28,993 bases of DNA from Candidatus Taylorbacteria bacterium RIFCSPHIGHO2_02_FULL_44_12 (GCA_001822575.1 MHRM01000005.1:1-28993); one strand, 5' to 3'; positions 16,037 through 23,107 are shown, numbered from the stretch's first letter. Numbers and translations: made by a program. Notes: generated from the sequence alone by a model not told the origin.

Positions 16037-16687
16037 ATGAATATTATTTATAAAACCTGGAATTTGCTTTTGGATGCCGTATTTCCAGTGTCAATCATAG
16101 AAAAAGGTTTGCGAACACTTGAACCCGCCCAAGCATATGAGATCTTTCCCAAGGCTCCGCCTCTGCCTATCAATAATGCTTGGTCAGTCTTCGCCTACAA
16201 GGACGAGCGAGTCTCGCGACTGGTTTGGCAGATCAAATACAAACGCTCTTCTCAAGCGACAATCATCGGAGGTTATGCCTTATACCAGATTCTCACTTCC
16301 CTGGATTCTTTTGACTTGAATGATCAGATCGTCATCGTTCCTATGCCTATCAGCGGCCGCCGAAGAAAAGAAAGGGGCTTCAATCAATGCGAGCTCATCG
16401 CAGAAGAAATGAAAAAGTTAGATGCGAATGGCCGGCTTTTGATCAAACCGGAATTATTATCTAGAGTTCGTCATGTCAACCGCCAGACCCTCAAAAACAA
16501 AGCCGAGAGATTGTTGGGCCCAAAAGGGGTATTTTTCACTGATTCAAAATTGACAGAAACTTTCAAAGAAAAAACATTCATAATTATTGACGATGTCATT
16601 ACCACAGGCAGTACCATGAATGAAGCTGTGGAAACTCTGAAGGGGGCTGAAATTGCAAAAGTTTATGGTCTTTCGTTAGCACATTGA
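16037..16687 (+). CDS. comF: ComF family phosphoribosyltransferase-like protein
   Basis: ComF proteins are type I phosphoribosyltransferase-fold proteins needed for DNA uptake in many naturally competent bacteria. The signatures seen are VWQIKYKRS, VIVPMPISGRRRKERGFNQCELIAEEM and the PRPP-binding loop FIIIDDVITTGSTMNEA. The N-terminal zinc ribbon (two CxxC pairs) of classical ComF is missing; the N-terminus has no Cys pairs. At about 216 aa this is a domain-only form. The start is set at 16037. An ATG at 16019 in the same frame is possible but would overlap pilM. Its divergent position beside the pilus operon fits a joint role in competence; this is an inference. Confidence 0.85.
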   Translation: MNIIYKTWNLLLDAVFPVSIIEKGLRTLEPAQAYEIFPKAPPLPINNAWSVFAYKDERVSRLVWQIKYKRSSQATIIGGYALYQILTSLDSFDLNDQIVIVPMPISGRRRKERGFNQCELIAEEMKKLDANGRLLIKPELLSRVRHVNRQTLKNKAERLLGPKGVFFTDSKLTETFKEKTFIIIDDVITTGSTMNEAVETLKGAEIAKVYGLSLAH

Positions 16688-16695
16688 AACAGTCC

Positions 16696-16819
16696 CCACA
16701 ACAATACCGCACTTCCTTGTGAAGACTCATCTAAATGCAAATATTTAGATCTAAAGTCTAGATTCTGTGGTATGAGGCCGCTGGCAATGTCTTCACAAGG
16801 AAGTGCGGTATTGTTGTGG
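16696..16819. repeat. 124-bp element with perfect 30-nt terminal inverted repeats
   Basis: The arms 16696-16725 and 16790-16819 are exactly complementary and extend by AGTCC with a 1-nt indel. Inside are CTCAT/ATGAG (16726-16730, paired near 16772) and a hairpin ATCTAAAT...ATTTAGAT. It fills the gap between the convergent comF and tyrS genes. It may block read-through, but there is no T-run. Confidence 0.85.
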
Positions 16820-16836
16820 TGGACTTTATTACAACA

Positions 16837-18036
16837 CTATTTCCTGACAATCTTCACGAATCTCCTTTTTCCCACCTTGAGAACAATATTCTTGGTAACC
16901 AAAAAGTTCGGGTCGGAAATTTTGTCATTGTCGGCTGTCCGAATCGCTCCGTCAGCCACCAATCGCCGCCAGTCGGCTTTGGAAACTACGATCTTGGCCG
17001 CAACCAAAACATCGGCCAGAGAATCATTCTTGCCCAAGGCAATTTCCGGAGCATCATCTGGCACGCCTTTCTTGGCGAAGATCTCATCAAAGGCATCTTC
17101 GGCCACTTTGGCGACATCTTCCCCATGGAGTTTCTTGACGATCTCAAAAGCGATCCTGGCCTTGGCTTCGCGTGGTCCCTGGGACATGATGGTCTCTTTT
17201 TCGGATAGCGGTATCCGTGTGCAATTGATGAACAAAGGCTCAATCATCGGATCAGGCAAAGCCATTATAGCCCCGAAGAGTTCATTTGGCGGAAGGTTGA
17301 TGAAAACTCCGGTTCCGTTTGACTTGGACATAAGCTCTCCTGTGGCTGGGTTTGCAAGAAGGTTCAGAGCGATCACAAATTTGTCTTTATCTTTGAGTCT
17401 TTTCAGGAGCGTCCTGCCTGCCATAGCGTTAAATATTTGATCTGTGCCACAAAGCTCGGCGTCTACATCCATAGCCACGCTGTCATAGCCCTGCATCAGT
17501 GGATAGAGGAATTCGTGAAGATGTATAGGCGTGCCTTCCTTGATGCGCTTCTCAAACATATCACGCTCCAGCATCTGTTGAACAGTGAAGTTTGAAGCCA
17601 GAGAAACAATGTCTTCAAAGTTGAGCTTTGATAACCACTCGGAATTGTATTTGACCACGGCGGGGTTGTCTCTAGTTTCAAAATCTACCAATCTACCGAT
17701 ATCGCCCATCCAGTGAGCTAGATTGTTTTTGACCTCCTCGACAGTCAGCTGTTTCCTGACGGCCCCCTTGTCCGAAGGATCGCCTATCTGGGCGGTAAAA
17801 TCTCCGAACAATACGATTACTTCGTGGCCAAGCTGGCGGAGATCTTCTAGGAAGATCAAATTCTTGGCGTGACCGAGATGGAGAGCTGGAGCAGTCGGAT
17901 CAAGGCCTATGTAGATTTTGAGCCTCTTCCCTCCCACCAATTCTTCGATCAATTCCTGCTTGGAAGGAAAAACCTCAACCACGGTCCCCCGTTCAAAAAC
18001 ATCCTCTATGCTCTGTCTATCGGTGATCATATTCAT
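16837..18036 (-). CDS. tyrS: Tyrosyl-tRNA synthetase
   Basis: Attaches tyrosine to tRNA-Tyr. KIYIGLDPTAPALHLGHAKN holds the HIGH-class motif (HLGH, about residue 53) and GELMSKSNGTGVF the KMSKS-class motif (about 235). MQGYDSVAMDVDAELCGTDQ is the amino-acid site and a C-terminal S4-like RNA-binding domain ends the protein. Length is 399 aa, normal for the family. The start is placed at ATG 18036, not the upstream in-frame ATG 18063. A TTGAAT-17-TATCAT promoter (18071-18043) overlaps the longer version and ends 6 nt before 18036, predicting a leaderless mRNA. A second Met follows two codons later. Confidence 0.95.
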   Translation of the reverse strand: MNMITDRQSIEDVFERGTVVEVFPSKQELIEELVGGKRLKIYIGLDPTAPALHLGHAKNLIFLEDLRQLGHEVIVLFGDFTAQIGDPSDKGAVRKQLTVEEVKNNLAHWMGDIGRLVDFETRDNPAVVKYNSEWLSKLNFEDIVSLASNFTVQQMLERDMFEKRIKEGTPIHLHEFLYPLMQGYDSVAMDVDAELCGTDQIFNAMAGRTLLKRLKDKDKFVIALNLLANPATGELMSKSNGTGVFINLPPNELFGAIMALPDPMIEPLFINCTRIPLSEKETIMSQGPREAKARIAFEIVKKLHGEDVAKVAEDAFDEIFAKKGVPDDAPEIALGKNDSLADVLVAAKIVVSKADWRRLVADGAIRTADNDKISDPNFLVTKNIVLKVGKRRFVKIVRK

Positions 18037-18042
18037 AGCCCC

Positions 18043-18071
18043 ATGATATCGCGACCGCTTCATCTATTCAA
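18043..18071 (-). promoter_or_regulatory. tyrS promoter
   Basis: -35 TTGAAT (18066-18071), a 17-nt spacer, -10 TATCAT (18043-18048), and 6 nt to the chosen tyrS ATG. Confidence 0.6.
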
Positions 18072-18142
18072 GAGATCTTTGATTGCCACGATAGATGGGC
18101 CTTTGATAACATCCTTTGCGTTGGGTATCTTGAGTAATAACT

Positions 18143-18514
18143 TTACATCCCTACCTCGACTTTGAATCCACCATAGGCAAATCGCTTCATGTCGAAAGGC
18201 ATTTTTATATCATCTTTACTGTATTTTTTGTCGAAATAGCTCATCACCTTCTTATTCACTACATCTCGATGTTTGCGGGATTTGTAGACAATGAATGAGA
18301 ACCATACGACTTCCCCTGGCTTTGGTTTTGCCATTTTGAAGAATGTAAAGGTAACTGACTTTGGCTTCGGGTCATTTATGATGCATTCTTTGTAATCGAG
18401 CGCGCCAAATTTTTTCCATACCTCACAGGCTTCTCGCGCCATCTTCTTATATCTCGCCGTATTCTTTTTTGGGATCGATAGTACGAATCCATCAACATAT
18501 TGTCCTTTTGTCAT
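18143..18514 (-). CDS. DUF1428 family protein (YbaA-like)
   Basis: Small cytoplasmic protein of unknown biochemical function. The family pattern is clear: YVDGFVLSIPKKN at the N-terminus, FGALDYKECIIND, VVWFSFIVYKSRKHRDVVNKKVM and the end MPFDMKRFAYGGFKVEV. It is of normal size (123 aa). The gene follows the VOC-family gene by 8 nt and is probably co-transcribed. DUF1428 and PhnB/VOC proteins are often neighbours in other bacteria, which fits the pairing here. No substrate can be named. Confidence 0.88.
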   Translation of the reverse strand: MTKGQYVDGFVLSIPKKNTARYKKMAREACEVWKKFGALDYKECIINDPKPKSVTFTFFKMAKPKPGEVVWFSFIVYKSRKHRDVVNKKVMSYFDKKYSKDDIKMPFDMKRFAYGGFKVEVGM

Positions 18515-18522
18515 AGATTTTT

Positions 18523-18933
18523 TTAATTAACATTAGATGTCACCACTCCCCATTCTATCCCATATTTATCGGTGACCATTCCATGAATTTCCCCCCAAGA
18601 CATTTTTTCGGGCTTCATGAATATCTCACCACCCAAAGCGAGCTTACCGAAAAGGGAATTAAGCTCTTTTTCGCTGTCAACTTTTACACGCATGCTGAAA
18701 TTATCTCCGACTGTTGCCTTGTCCCGGAACATGTCTGAACCGTAAATTTCAAAGCGGCCGATTTTCAAGCAGGACTCCATAATTTTGTCATGAGATTCCG
18801 GAGGAATCTCATTGGCCATAGGGGATTCGCCTGCCGTTTGGAAGGTAAGTTCACCGCCGAAGCATTCCTTGTAAAAATTCATGGCTTCCCGACATCTGCC
18901 ATCATTGAATCGAAGATATGTGCGTAGTTCCAT
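18523..18933 (-). CDS. VOC superfamily protein, PhnB/YjdN-like
   Basis: Glyoxalase/bleomycin-resistance fold protein. The sequence shows LRFNDGRCREAMNFYKECFGGEL, FEIYGSDM, and the C-terminal WGEIHGMVTDKYGIEWGV typical of PhnB-like proteins (the 3-demethylubiquinone methyltransferase-like branch). Most such proteins lack proven enzyme activity. It is 136 aa, a single complete module of paired beta-alpha-beta units. It is the upstream gene of a two-gene unit with the DUF1428 gene. The start context has no Shine-Dalgarno. Confidence 0.87.
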   Translation of the reverse strand: MELRTYLRFNDGRCREAMNFYKECFGGELTFQTAGESPMANEIPPESHDKIMESCLKIGRFEIYGSDMFRDKATVGDNFSMRVKVDSEKELNSLFGKLALGGEIFMKPEKMSWGEIHGMVTDKYGIEWGVVTSNVN

Positions 18934-19045
18934 ATGATTTTGATTAATGGTAATAATCTTATTCTATATCTAAAATTCAAAAAACAAAAGGAAGCATTTT
19001 GCGACAGATCTATAGGGATGAGCCAGTAGAGGCTATTAAAGTGGC

Positions 19046-19264
19046 GTGCTGAAGATTCGTCAATTGTATCCTTTACCAGACCATCATATCAAAGTGTGGG
19101 GGAGGTGGGTATATTCTTACAATTGCGGAGGCGATGTCCCAAAATTAGAACCGAGGCGGCTTAATTTCAGGAGCGTTGATAAGATTGTGCGAGATTTAAG
19201 GCGAATCTACAAAGAAAATCCTGCCTTGTTTGATATTCCGATCTTTGCTCGCAAGGTTTATTAA
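19046..19264 (+). CDS. R1: intact 72-aa hypothetical protein, the fullest member of the R family
   Basis: Family unknown. It starts at GTG 19046, since an in-frame stop lies just upstream. From GGDVPKLEPRRLNFRSVD to the end FARKVY it matches a fragment at 23107-23262 over about 45 codons. Most differences are at synonymous positions, so this segment has been kept as protein. Weaker relatives of its GGDxxKLE core occur at 24451, 25181 and 25668. The C-terminal half is basic and probably helical (KIVRDLRRIYKENPALFDI). In the other copies the homology begins exactly at the GGxGG codons, so the first 28 residues here may be a separate piece. It may be a small DNA- or RNA-binding protein, but that is a guess from charge. 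Confidence 0.5.
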   Translation: MLKIRQLYPLPDHHIKVWGRWVYSYNCGGDVPKLEPRRLNFRSVDKIVRDLRRIYKENPALFDIPIFARKVY

Positions 19265-19361
19265 ATTTGCACATATAATCCCATACAATCCGACATATGC
19301 CGTATATGAGATTTGCGGCTATAATCCGTTACAATCTACTACATCACATATAGCCGTAAGT
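19265..19361. repeat. Intergenic 17-nt imperfect direct repeat
   Basis: TATAATCCCATACAATC (19274-19290) recurs as TATAATCCGTTACAATC (19320-19336), 46 nt apart. CGGCTATA (19317-19324) pairs with TATAGCCG (19349-19356 region). No gene is seen. Function unknown; possible regulatory sites or a terminator between convergent genes. Confidence 0.4.
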
Positions 19362-19793
19362 TTAATCTAAGCATTTGCTAATGTATTCTTCCGCCTCTTG
19401 TTTACCTAAAAATAGACCAACTTTAACAACCTTCCCTACCCGATGATCACAAACGTGTGATACAAATTCTGTCAGGTCTTCCTTGGTCTTTTCATCGATT
19501 GAAGTTCCTTCACCCACCAACTTTGCAAGGATATTATGATCTTCTTTGCCATCCTCGATCTGCTCCATGATTCCGATCGACTCACATTCAATAATATCTC
19601 CTGTTTTGAATTTCTTTTCAGTAATTAAAAAACAATCTAAATTGTCACCATCTTCACTGGTAGTTCCGAGAATAAATCCATAAGGAAACGGATATTTTCT
19701 AGACACGGTAACAGTCTTCTTATATTCGAGAGTTTTCTCGTTATATAAATTTTTCTGATCAGTGCCGGCTTCGTTTTCTATAAATACTTTCAT
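19362..19793 (-). CDS. Inorganic pyrophosphatase family protein
   Basis: Family I soluble pyrophosphatases hydrolyse PPi with Mg2+. The signature TSEDGDNLDCFLI contains the three aspartates of DGDxxD, followed by IGIMEQIEDGKEDHNILAKL and a final helix. PFPYGFILGT precedes the signature, as in family I. At 143 aa it is shorter than the usual 165-180 aa, and the N-terminal strand region is abbreviated, so full activity is not certain. Its promoter is in shared block A (-10 TAAAAT at 19820-19825), and AAAGGAA about 9 nt before the ATG is one of the few clear Shine-Dalgarno sites here. Confidence 0.82.
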   Translation of the reverse strand: MKVFIENEAGTDQKNLYNEKTLEYKKTVTVSRKYPFPYGFILGTTSEDGDNLDCFLITEKKFKTGDIIECESIGIMEQIEDGKEDHNILAKLVGEGTSIDEKTKEDLTEFVSHVCDHRVGKVVKVGLFLGKQEAEEYISKCLD

Positions 19794-19819
19794 AGTTTGA
19801 ATTCCTTTAGGGCCAACTC

Positions 19820-19882
19820 ATTTTATCACTTTTCCGTCTTGAATCGTAGCGTAAAATAAGGGAATTTTACAGCTACTTTTCA
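19820..19882 (-). promoter_or_regulatory. Promoter block A, copy 1
   Basis: On the minus strand it ends with GGAAAAGTGATAAAAT, an extended -10 (TGATAAAAT). The same block, with substitutions and small indels, occurs at 24376-24450 before the unrelated DNPH1-like gene. In both places an R copy sits immediately on the far side. Confidence 0.65.
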
Positions 19883-19947
19883 CTGGCGGCAGTTTTTACT
19901 TGAAGTTCGAACTTTTTTCGCCGAACATCCTCAAAATTAAGGAAGTC
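19883..19947 (+). repeat. R2: R-family intergenic repeat
   Basis: Begins TGGCGGCAG and contains GAAGTTCGAAC at 19902-19912. It reads LKFELFSPNILKIKE on the + strand. Its closest partner is R8 (28822-28890), with which it shares GAAGTTCGAACTTT and AAGGAAG further on. A + frame stays open to 20106 but looks like a by-product of the repeat and the hairpin. Confidence 0.55.
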
Positions 19948-19994
19948 AGGCGGCACGGCAGGAGGGGTTTTAGGGGAGGAATGCCGTGCCGCCT
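19948..19994. other. GC-rich hairpin with AGGAGGGG...GGGGAGGAA loop, copy 1
   Basis: The arms AGGCGGCACGGCA (19948-19960) and TGCCGTGCCGCCT (19982-19994) are perfect. The 21-nt loop is GGAGGGGTTTT then AGGGGAGGAA. A nearly identical loop sits in a different stem at 21216-21256. T-rich sequence follows on the + strand (20009-20019). The loop is Shine-Dalgarno-like twice over and could form a two-layer G-quadruplex. Confidence 0.7.
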
Positions 19995-20132
19995 TCCTAC
20001 TGTCTCTTTCTTTTTTTTGTCATGCCCTTGTGGTGCTCGGACGATGCGGAAGATCGTAGTGTGGGGCGAGCTGTTTCCGCACGTCCTCGCGGGAGGATTT
20101 GTGTGATAAAAAATGATTACCAAATGATTTTT

Positions 20133-20141
20133 TGATATAAT
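20133..20141 (+). promoter_or_regulatory. Extended -10 promoter, predicted leaderless
   Basis: TGATATAAT (hexamer 20136-20141) ends 8 nt before ATG 20150. No Shine-Dalgarno would fit in the remaining leader. Confidence 0.65.
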
Positions 20142-20149
20142 GCCTCGCA

Positions 20150-20956
20150 ATGAATAAATTTTGCTTCATAGATTCGAGTGGAATAATTAAACAAGATCGA
20201 TTTTTCGGGACTGGTCTTTTGATAGTGAAAAATGTTGGCGATATGGGTGATAAATTGAGTAAGAATAGCCAGCCGGCAAAACAAAAAGTTCAACAATCAA
20301 AGAATGAGAAGATTGAGAGTCTACTTTTACAGTCAAAAAAGGATGAAGTAATACAAATACTCCGAAATAGCACAAAGTTTGAGATGAAATTTGATACTGT
20401 GAGACCATCTACACAGATGTACTATGAGCGCATGATAGATGTATTCTTGTCCGACAAGGATAATAGATTTTCTGCCATGATCATAGACAAGCATAAGGCT
20501 GGATTCAATGAAAAAGAAATTGAGGATACATGGGAAACATACACAAAATATGCAGCCATGCTCATCGTCAAAGAAATGAAAAATCTTCCTGATGATAGTC
20601 TCTGCATTGTCGTCGATGAAATATCAAGACCTCAAAACAAGCCATTGTCACTTGAAGATACACTTTTGAGTAAATTACGTACTGAAGTCTTGAAAGATCC
20701 AATCCTAGATTTCGACTCAATTTTCGGAGCGTTCAGTATTGAATCCCATTCAAATTTTCTCATGCAACTTTCCGACCTACTCCTTGGTGCAGTTATGTAC
20801 GATTATAAAAAGAGGTTTGATATGGTTTCTCCGGCTATGGAAAAGAAGAAAGAAATACTTGTTAAAAAATTAAGGGACACTTTCAAGGTTAAAACACTAG
20901 CTCAAGATTTTACAGAAAATACTCATGCCCATTTCCATGTATTTGAGCGTGTCTAG
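20150..20956 (+). CDS. DUF3800-like protein
   Basis: DUF3800 proteins have a retroviral-integrase/RNase H-like fold and are frequent in mobile and defence-related regions. The N-terminal strand reads FCFIDSSGIIKQDRFFGTGL, where typical members have an Asp-Glu-Ser-Gly; the Glu is Ser here. The C-terminal part SIESHSNFLMQLSDLLLGAV matches the conserved Asp-bearing helix of the family (usually QxADLLxG). A charged insertion of about 40 residues (DKLSKNSQPAKQKVQQSKNE) lies between the first strands. Catalysis may be altered by the missing Glu. It is one of few + strand genes in this region, with a leaderless-type promoter and R copies on both sides. Confidence 0.65.
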   Translation: MNKFCFIDSSGIIKQDRFFGTGLLIVKNVGDMGDKLSKNSQPAKQKVQQSKNEKIESLLLQSKKDEVIQILRNSTKFEMKFDTVRPSTQMYYERMIDVFLSDKDNRFSAMIIDKHKAGFNEKEIEDTWETYTKYAAMLIVKEMKNLPDDSLCIVVDEISRPQNKPLSLEDTLLSKLRTEVLKDPILDFDSIFGAFSIESHSNFLMQLSDLLLGAVMYDYKKRFDMVSPAMEKKKEILVKKLRDTFKVKTLAQDFTENTHAHFHVFERV

Positions 20957-20962
20957 TATAAA

Positions 20963-20998
20963 CAGAAAAGCGACTGCTTTTTAGGGCAATCGCCTCTG
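20963..20998. terminator. Imperfect hairpin after the DUF3800-like gene
   Basis: CAGA-AAA-GCGACTGC pairs with GCAATCGCCTCTG, with one mismatch and a small bulge, 7 nt after the stop codon. No T-run follows on the + strand, so terminator function is uncertain. Confidence 0.4.
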
Positions 20999-21103
20999 TA
21001 TGGGTCATAGACAAGAAACCTACACCCATAATCTATTTACTTATACTGTTAGTCTATACAATAAGGGTTTAGAAGTCAATATGCTGGGTGCACACACATA
21101 TGG

Positions 21104-21215
21104 CGGTATTCATTGTACAAAATTCGAACCTTTTTTGAAACCAATCCTGATGAAGAAATCTGAACTGCCCCCCGCCACAATATATCTGGGGCAAAGGAGG
21201 CGGGGTGATGGACTC
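21104..21215 (+). repeat. R3: R-family intergenic repeat
   Basis: Starts ATGGCGGTATTC and contains AAAATTCGAACC (21118-21129). The + strand reads GGIHCTKFEPFLKPILMK. It separates the DUF3800-like gene from the next minus-strand operon and is followed by the second G-rich-loop hairpin. A 97-codon open frame across it is not a credible gene. The rest of 20999-21103 shows nothing recognisable. Confidence 0.5.
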
Positions 21216-21256
21216 GCCCGCGCAGAGGAGGGGTCTGGGGAGGAATCCGCGCGGGC
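21216..21256. other. GC-rich hairpin with AGGAGGGG...GGGGAGGAA loop, copy 2
   Basis: The arms GCCCGCGC (21216-21223) and GCGCGGGC (21249-21256) enclose a 25-nt loop containing GAGGAGGGGTCTG then GGGAGGAA. TTCGGCTTTTTGTTTT follows on the + strand, so it could terminate + strand transcription. The loop matches that at 19961-19981 although the stems differ. Confidence 0.7.
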
Positions 21257-21297
21257 TTCGGCTTTTTGTTTTGGCGAAATTCTGGCGGACTAATAAA

Positions 21298-21693
21298 TTA
21301 GTTTTTCAACTTTTCCAGAAAAAATCTGCCCAATTCTTTGTTCAAATCAACTATCCATTCAACCGCGTCTTTTTCTTTATCTAAATCATCAAACCTTTCG
21401 TCTTTATATTTTTTCTGGAAATGAAAAACTCCATTCCTGTATCGTTTGAGTAAGTTTGTGTATTTTGATTTTAATAAACTATCTATAACTTCGTCTTTTA
21501 ATTTTAAGTTTTGCCAACCCTCAATTACTACATACAACATTCCATACCATAGCGACATATACATCAAAGATTCAATTTCATATCCTGCCTTAGAAATCTT
21601 ATTCTTATTTTTCAGAATATTCTGAAAGTCTGCACGCAGTTTGTTAGCCCAGATATAATAACGATGTAGTGTGATGAGGGAATCAGTCGTCAT
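21298..21693 (-). CDS. Small HEPN-like protein
   Basis: 131 aa, predicted mostly helical. RYRNGVFHFQ contains R86-N-x3-H91, the Rx4H motif that forms the RNase site in HEPN-domain toxins and defence nucleases. The aromatic helix before it (SLWYGMLYVVIEGWQNLKL) is common in such domains. No antitoxin-like partner is obvious. It ends a minus-strand group of four genes. The assignment rests on one short motif and the helical pattern, so alternatives among helical bundle proteins cannot be excluded. Confidence 0.55.
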   Translation of the reverse strand: MTTDSLITLHRYYIWANKLRADFQNILKNKNKISKAGYEIESLMYMSLWYGMLYVVIEGWQNLKLKDEVIDSLLKSKYTNLLKRYRNGVFHFQKKYKDERFDDLDKEKDAVEWIVDLNKELGRFFLEKLKN

Positions 21694-21698
21694 ATAAA

Positions 21699-22001
21699 TT
21701 AGTAATCTACCGTCTCATCACACACATACAACCCGTCTGGACTATCTGGTACTTTACAATTTTTTCCACACTCAAAATCGTCGCTGGGATTATTTCGTTG
21801 CTGTTTGAGGTTTGTAGCCCAAGCGAGGCATGAAGCGCGGTCGTCAAATTGTGGGCTATAAATATATTGGTCTGTGCAAGTTAAACAACTGTCAGGATAA
21901 TAAAAACCTAGCCATGTATCCTTTTCACCCCAAAAGAAATAAATCCCAACGATGATAAAAATGATTACGATTATTGAACTATAATTTCTTTTATTTTCCA
22001 T
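21699..22001 (-). CDS. Single-pass membrane protein with Cys-rich outer domain, unknown function
   Basis: Begins with a short basic tail, then a transmembrane helix (SSIIVIIFIIVGIYFFWG). An outer segment of about 70 residues holds six Cys in the order CLTC, C, C, C and C (YYPDSCLTCTDQYIY, SCLAWATNL, FECGKNCK, YVCDE). The pattern GFYYPD-C-LTC ... FECGKNC looks like a recurring small-protein type of this bacterial group, but I know no function. Extracytoplasmic disulfides are likely. It stops 5 nt before the HEPN-like gene and follows another membrane-anchored gene. Confidence 0.65.
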   Translation of the reverse strand: MENKRNYSSIIVIIFIIVGIYFFWGEKDTWLGFYYPDSCLTCTDQYIYSPQFDDRASCLAWATNLKQQRNNPSDDFECGKNCKVPDSPDGLYVCDETVDY

Positions 22002-22027
22002 TTCGGATCATTTACTTTGTAGTAATC

Positions 22028-22528
22028 TTAATATCCAACACAGCTCCCTATCGCTAAAGTTCCCGATGGAATTCCAAGTATGCTTACCGTCTTTGTGTAT
22101 GTAGAAACTCCAACATTTTTATAGATTGTGTGGGTTGATAAATAATTTTCACCAGTCCCATCGAGATAAACAAGTTTCTCTGAATCATTTGTTATTTTAT
22201 AAATCGGAACATTAGTAATAGATCGTGTGGAATCTATATAACTTAATTGTCCTACCTTAGGATCATCAAGTTTTGAAAAAGTAAAAATTATAGGATTTGT
22301 CTCTGGTTGGGGTATATTATGAGAAATCTCGTCATTAAGGTAATTAGCATTCAAAACTTGAGGGTAAGTACAAGTTATTTGGATGGCAGATGAAACATCA
22401 TTTTTTATAAACGATTTTTTGACCTCTTTTGTGCTTATATTACCTTTATTAGTAAAAGAAAAAATTAAGAGACCGACTAATAGAACAAGAGAGATTTTAG
22501 ACCAGTTTTGTTTAATAAAATTTTTCAT
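22028..22528 (-). CDS. Membrane-anchored extracytoplasmic protein, unknown function
   Basis: From ATG 22528 (4 nt after the stop of the upstream gene): MKNFIKQNWSK, a transmembrane helix (ISLVLLVGLLIFSF), then a domain of about 135 residues rich in beta-type alternation. Two Cys are present (ITCTYPQV near the start and IGSCVGY at the end), which could close a disulfide around the domain. An ATG at 22552 is in frame but would overlap the upstream gene. No family is recognised. It probably works with its two neighbours, which have the same topology. Confidence 0.6.
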   Translation of the reverse strand: MKNFIKQNWSKISLVLLVGLLIFSFTNKGNISTKEVKKSFIKNDVSSAIQITCTYPQVLNANYLNDEISHNIPQPETNPIIFTFSKLDDPKVGQLSYIDSTRSITNVPIYKITNDSEKLVYLDGTGENYLSTHTIYKNVGVSTYTKTVSILGIPSGTLAIGSCVGY

Positions 22529-22532
22529 AAAT

Positions 22533-23054
22533 TTAATATCCTCTTTGGCCAAGTTTTAAAACCATTGGCTCGCCACTTTGTACACACATTGTTTTATCTG
22601 CGTTATCTTTTCTTGCTTCCGTTAATGTTACAACTTTTGTTTTTATGTCAGCTTTTAGAATCTGGTCTTCACACAACGAACTACTTATAGCGGTAATTTG
22701 ACCTGATTGTGACCATTCTGTTATGTCGTAGTAGAAAATGTCGTTTGAAAACATATCATCGAAAACCACATCCGCTTGGGCAACATTACAAATTTTGTTT
22801 TCTAGCCAACAATCAACAGCAACACTATTTACATCATTGACCATCTCACCGCCCGAAACGACAATCCACGCTCCGTCAAAAGAGGCAAGTCCAAGGTTGT
22901 TTGCAAACGCCACATCTTTATCCTCTCCAACGTAACTAGCAGATGGAGTTTTCAACTCATTAATAGATAGTGTTGTGATATTAGAAATAATGTAGCCAAT
23001 AAAAACCCCGATAGCGAGGATAAGTATTATTTTGGGTAAGTTTTTCTTTTCCAT
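22533..23054 (-). CDS. Membrane-anchored extracytoplasmic protein, unknown function
   Basis: Topology: MEKKNLP, transmembrane helix (KIILILAIGVFIGYIIS), then an outer domain with four Cys (DCWLENKIC, SLCED, TMCVQ). The sequence FDGAWIVVSGGEMVND is not assignable to a family. I choose the ATG at 23054 rather than 23063. Block B supplies an extended -10 (TGGTAATAT) whose hexamer overlaps the upstream ATG and ends 7 nt before 23054, implying a leaderless mRNA. It is the first gene of the minus-strand group 21298-23054. Confidence 0.62.
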   Translation of the reverse strand: MEKKNLPKIILILAIGVFIGYIISNITTLSINELKTPSASYVGEDKDVAFANNLGLASFDGAWIVVSGGEMVNDVNSVAVDCWLENKICNVAQADVVFDDMFSNDIFYYDITEWSQSGQITAISSSLCEDQILKADIKTKVVTLTEARKDNADKTMCVQSGEPMVLKLGQRGY

Positions 23055-23061
23055 ATTATTC

Positions 23062-23107
23062 ATATTACCAAAGAACCTTTCTTTTGTTTTGGTTCAAACT
23101 TGGTAAT
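23062..23107 (-). promoter_or_regulatory. Promoter block B, copy 1
   Basis: About 43 nt nearly identical to 28779-28821. TTACCAA and CTTGGTAA at its ends are inverted repeats, and the left end overlaps the -10 (forward ATATTA 23062-23067), so this may be an operator. It contains GGTTCAAACTTGGTAAT on the + strand. Confidence 0.62.

Noticed and set aside
19900..20106. 68-codon + strand open frame through R2 and the G-rich hairpin
   Set aside because: It is made of repeat and hairpin sequence, has no start context, and no family. Treated as non-coding.
21000..21293. 97-codon + strand open frame through R3 and the second hairpin
   Set aside because: The C-terminal half is the translated GC-rich hairpin; only the R3 core resembles other copies. 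Not a credible gene.
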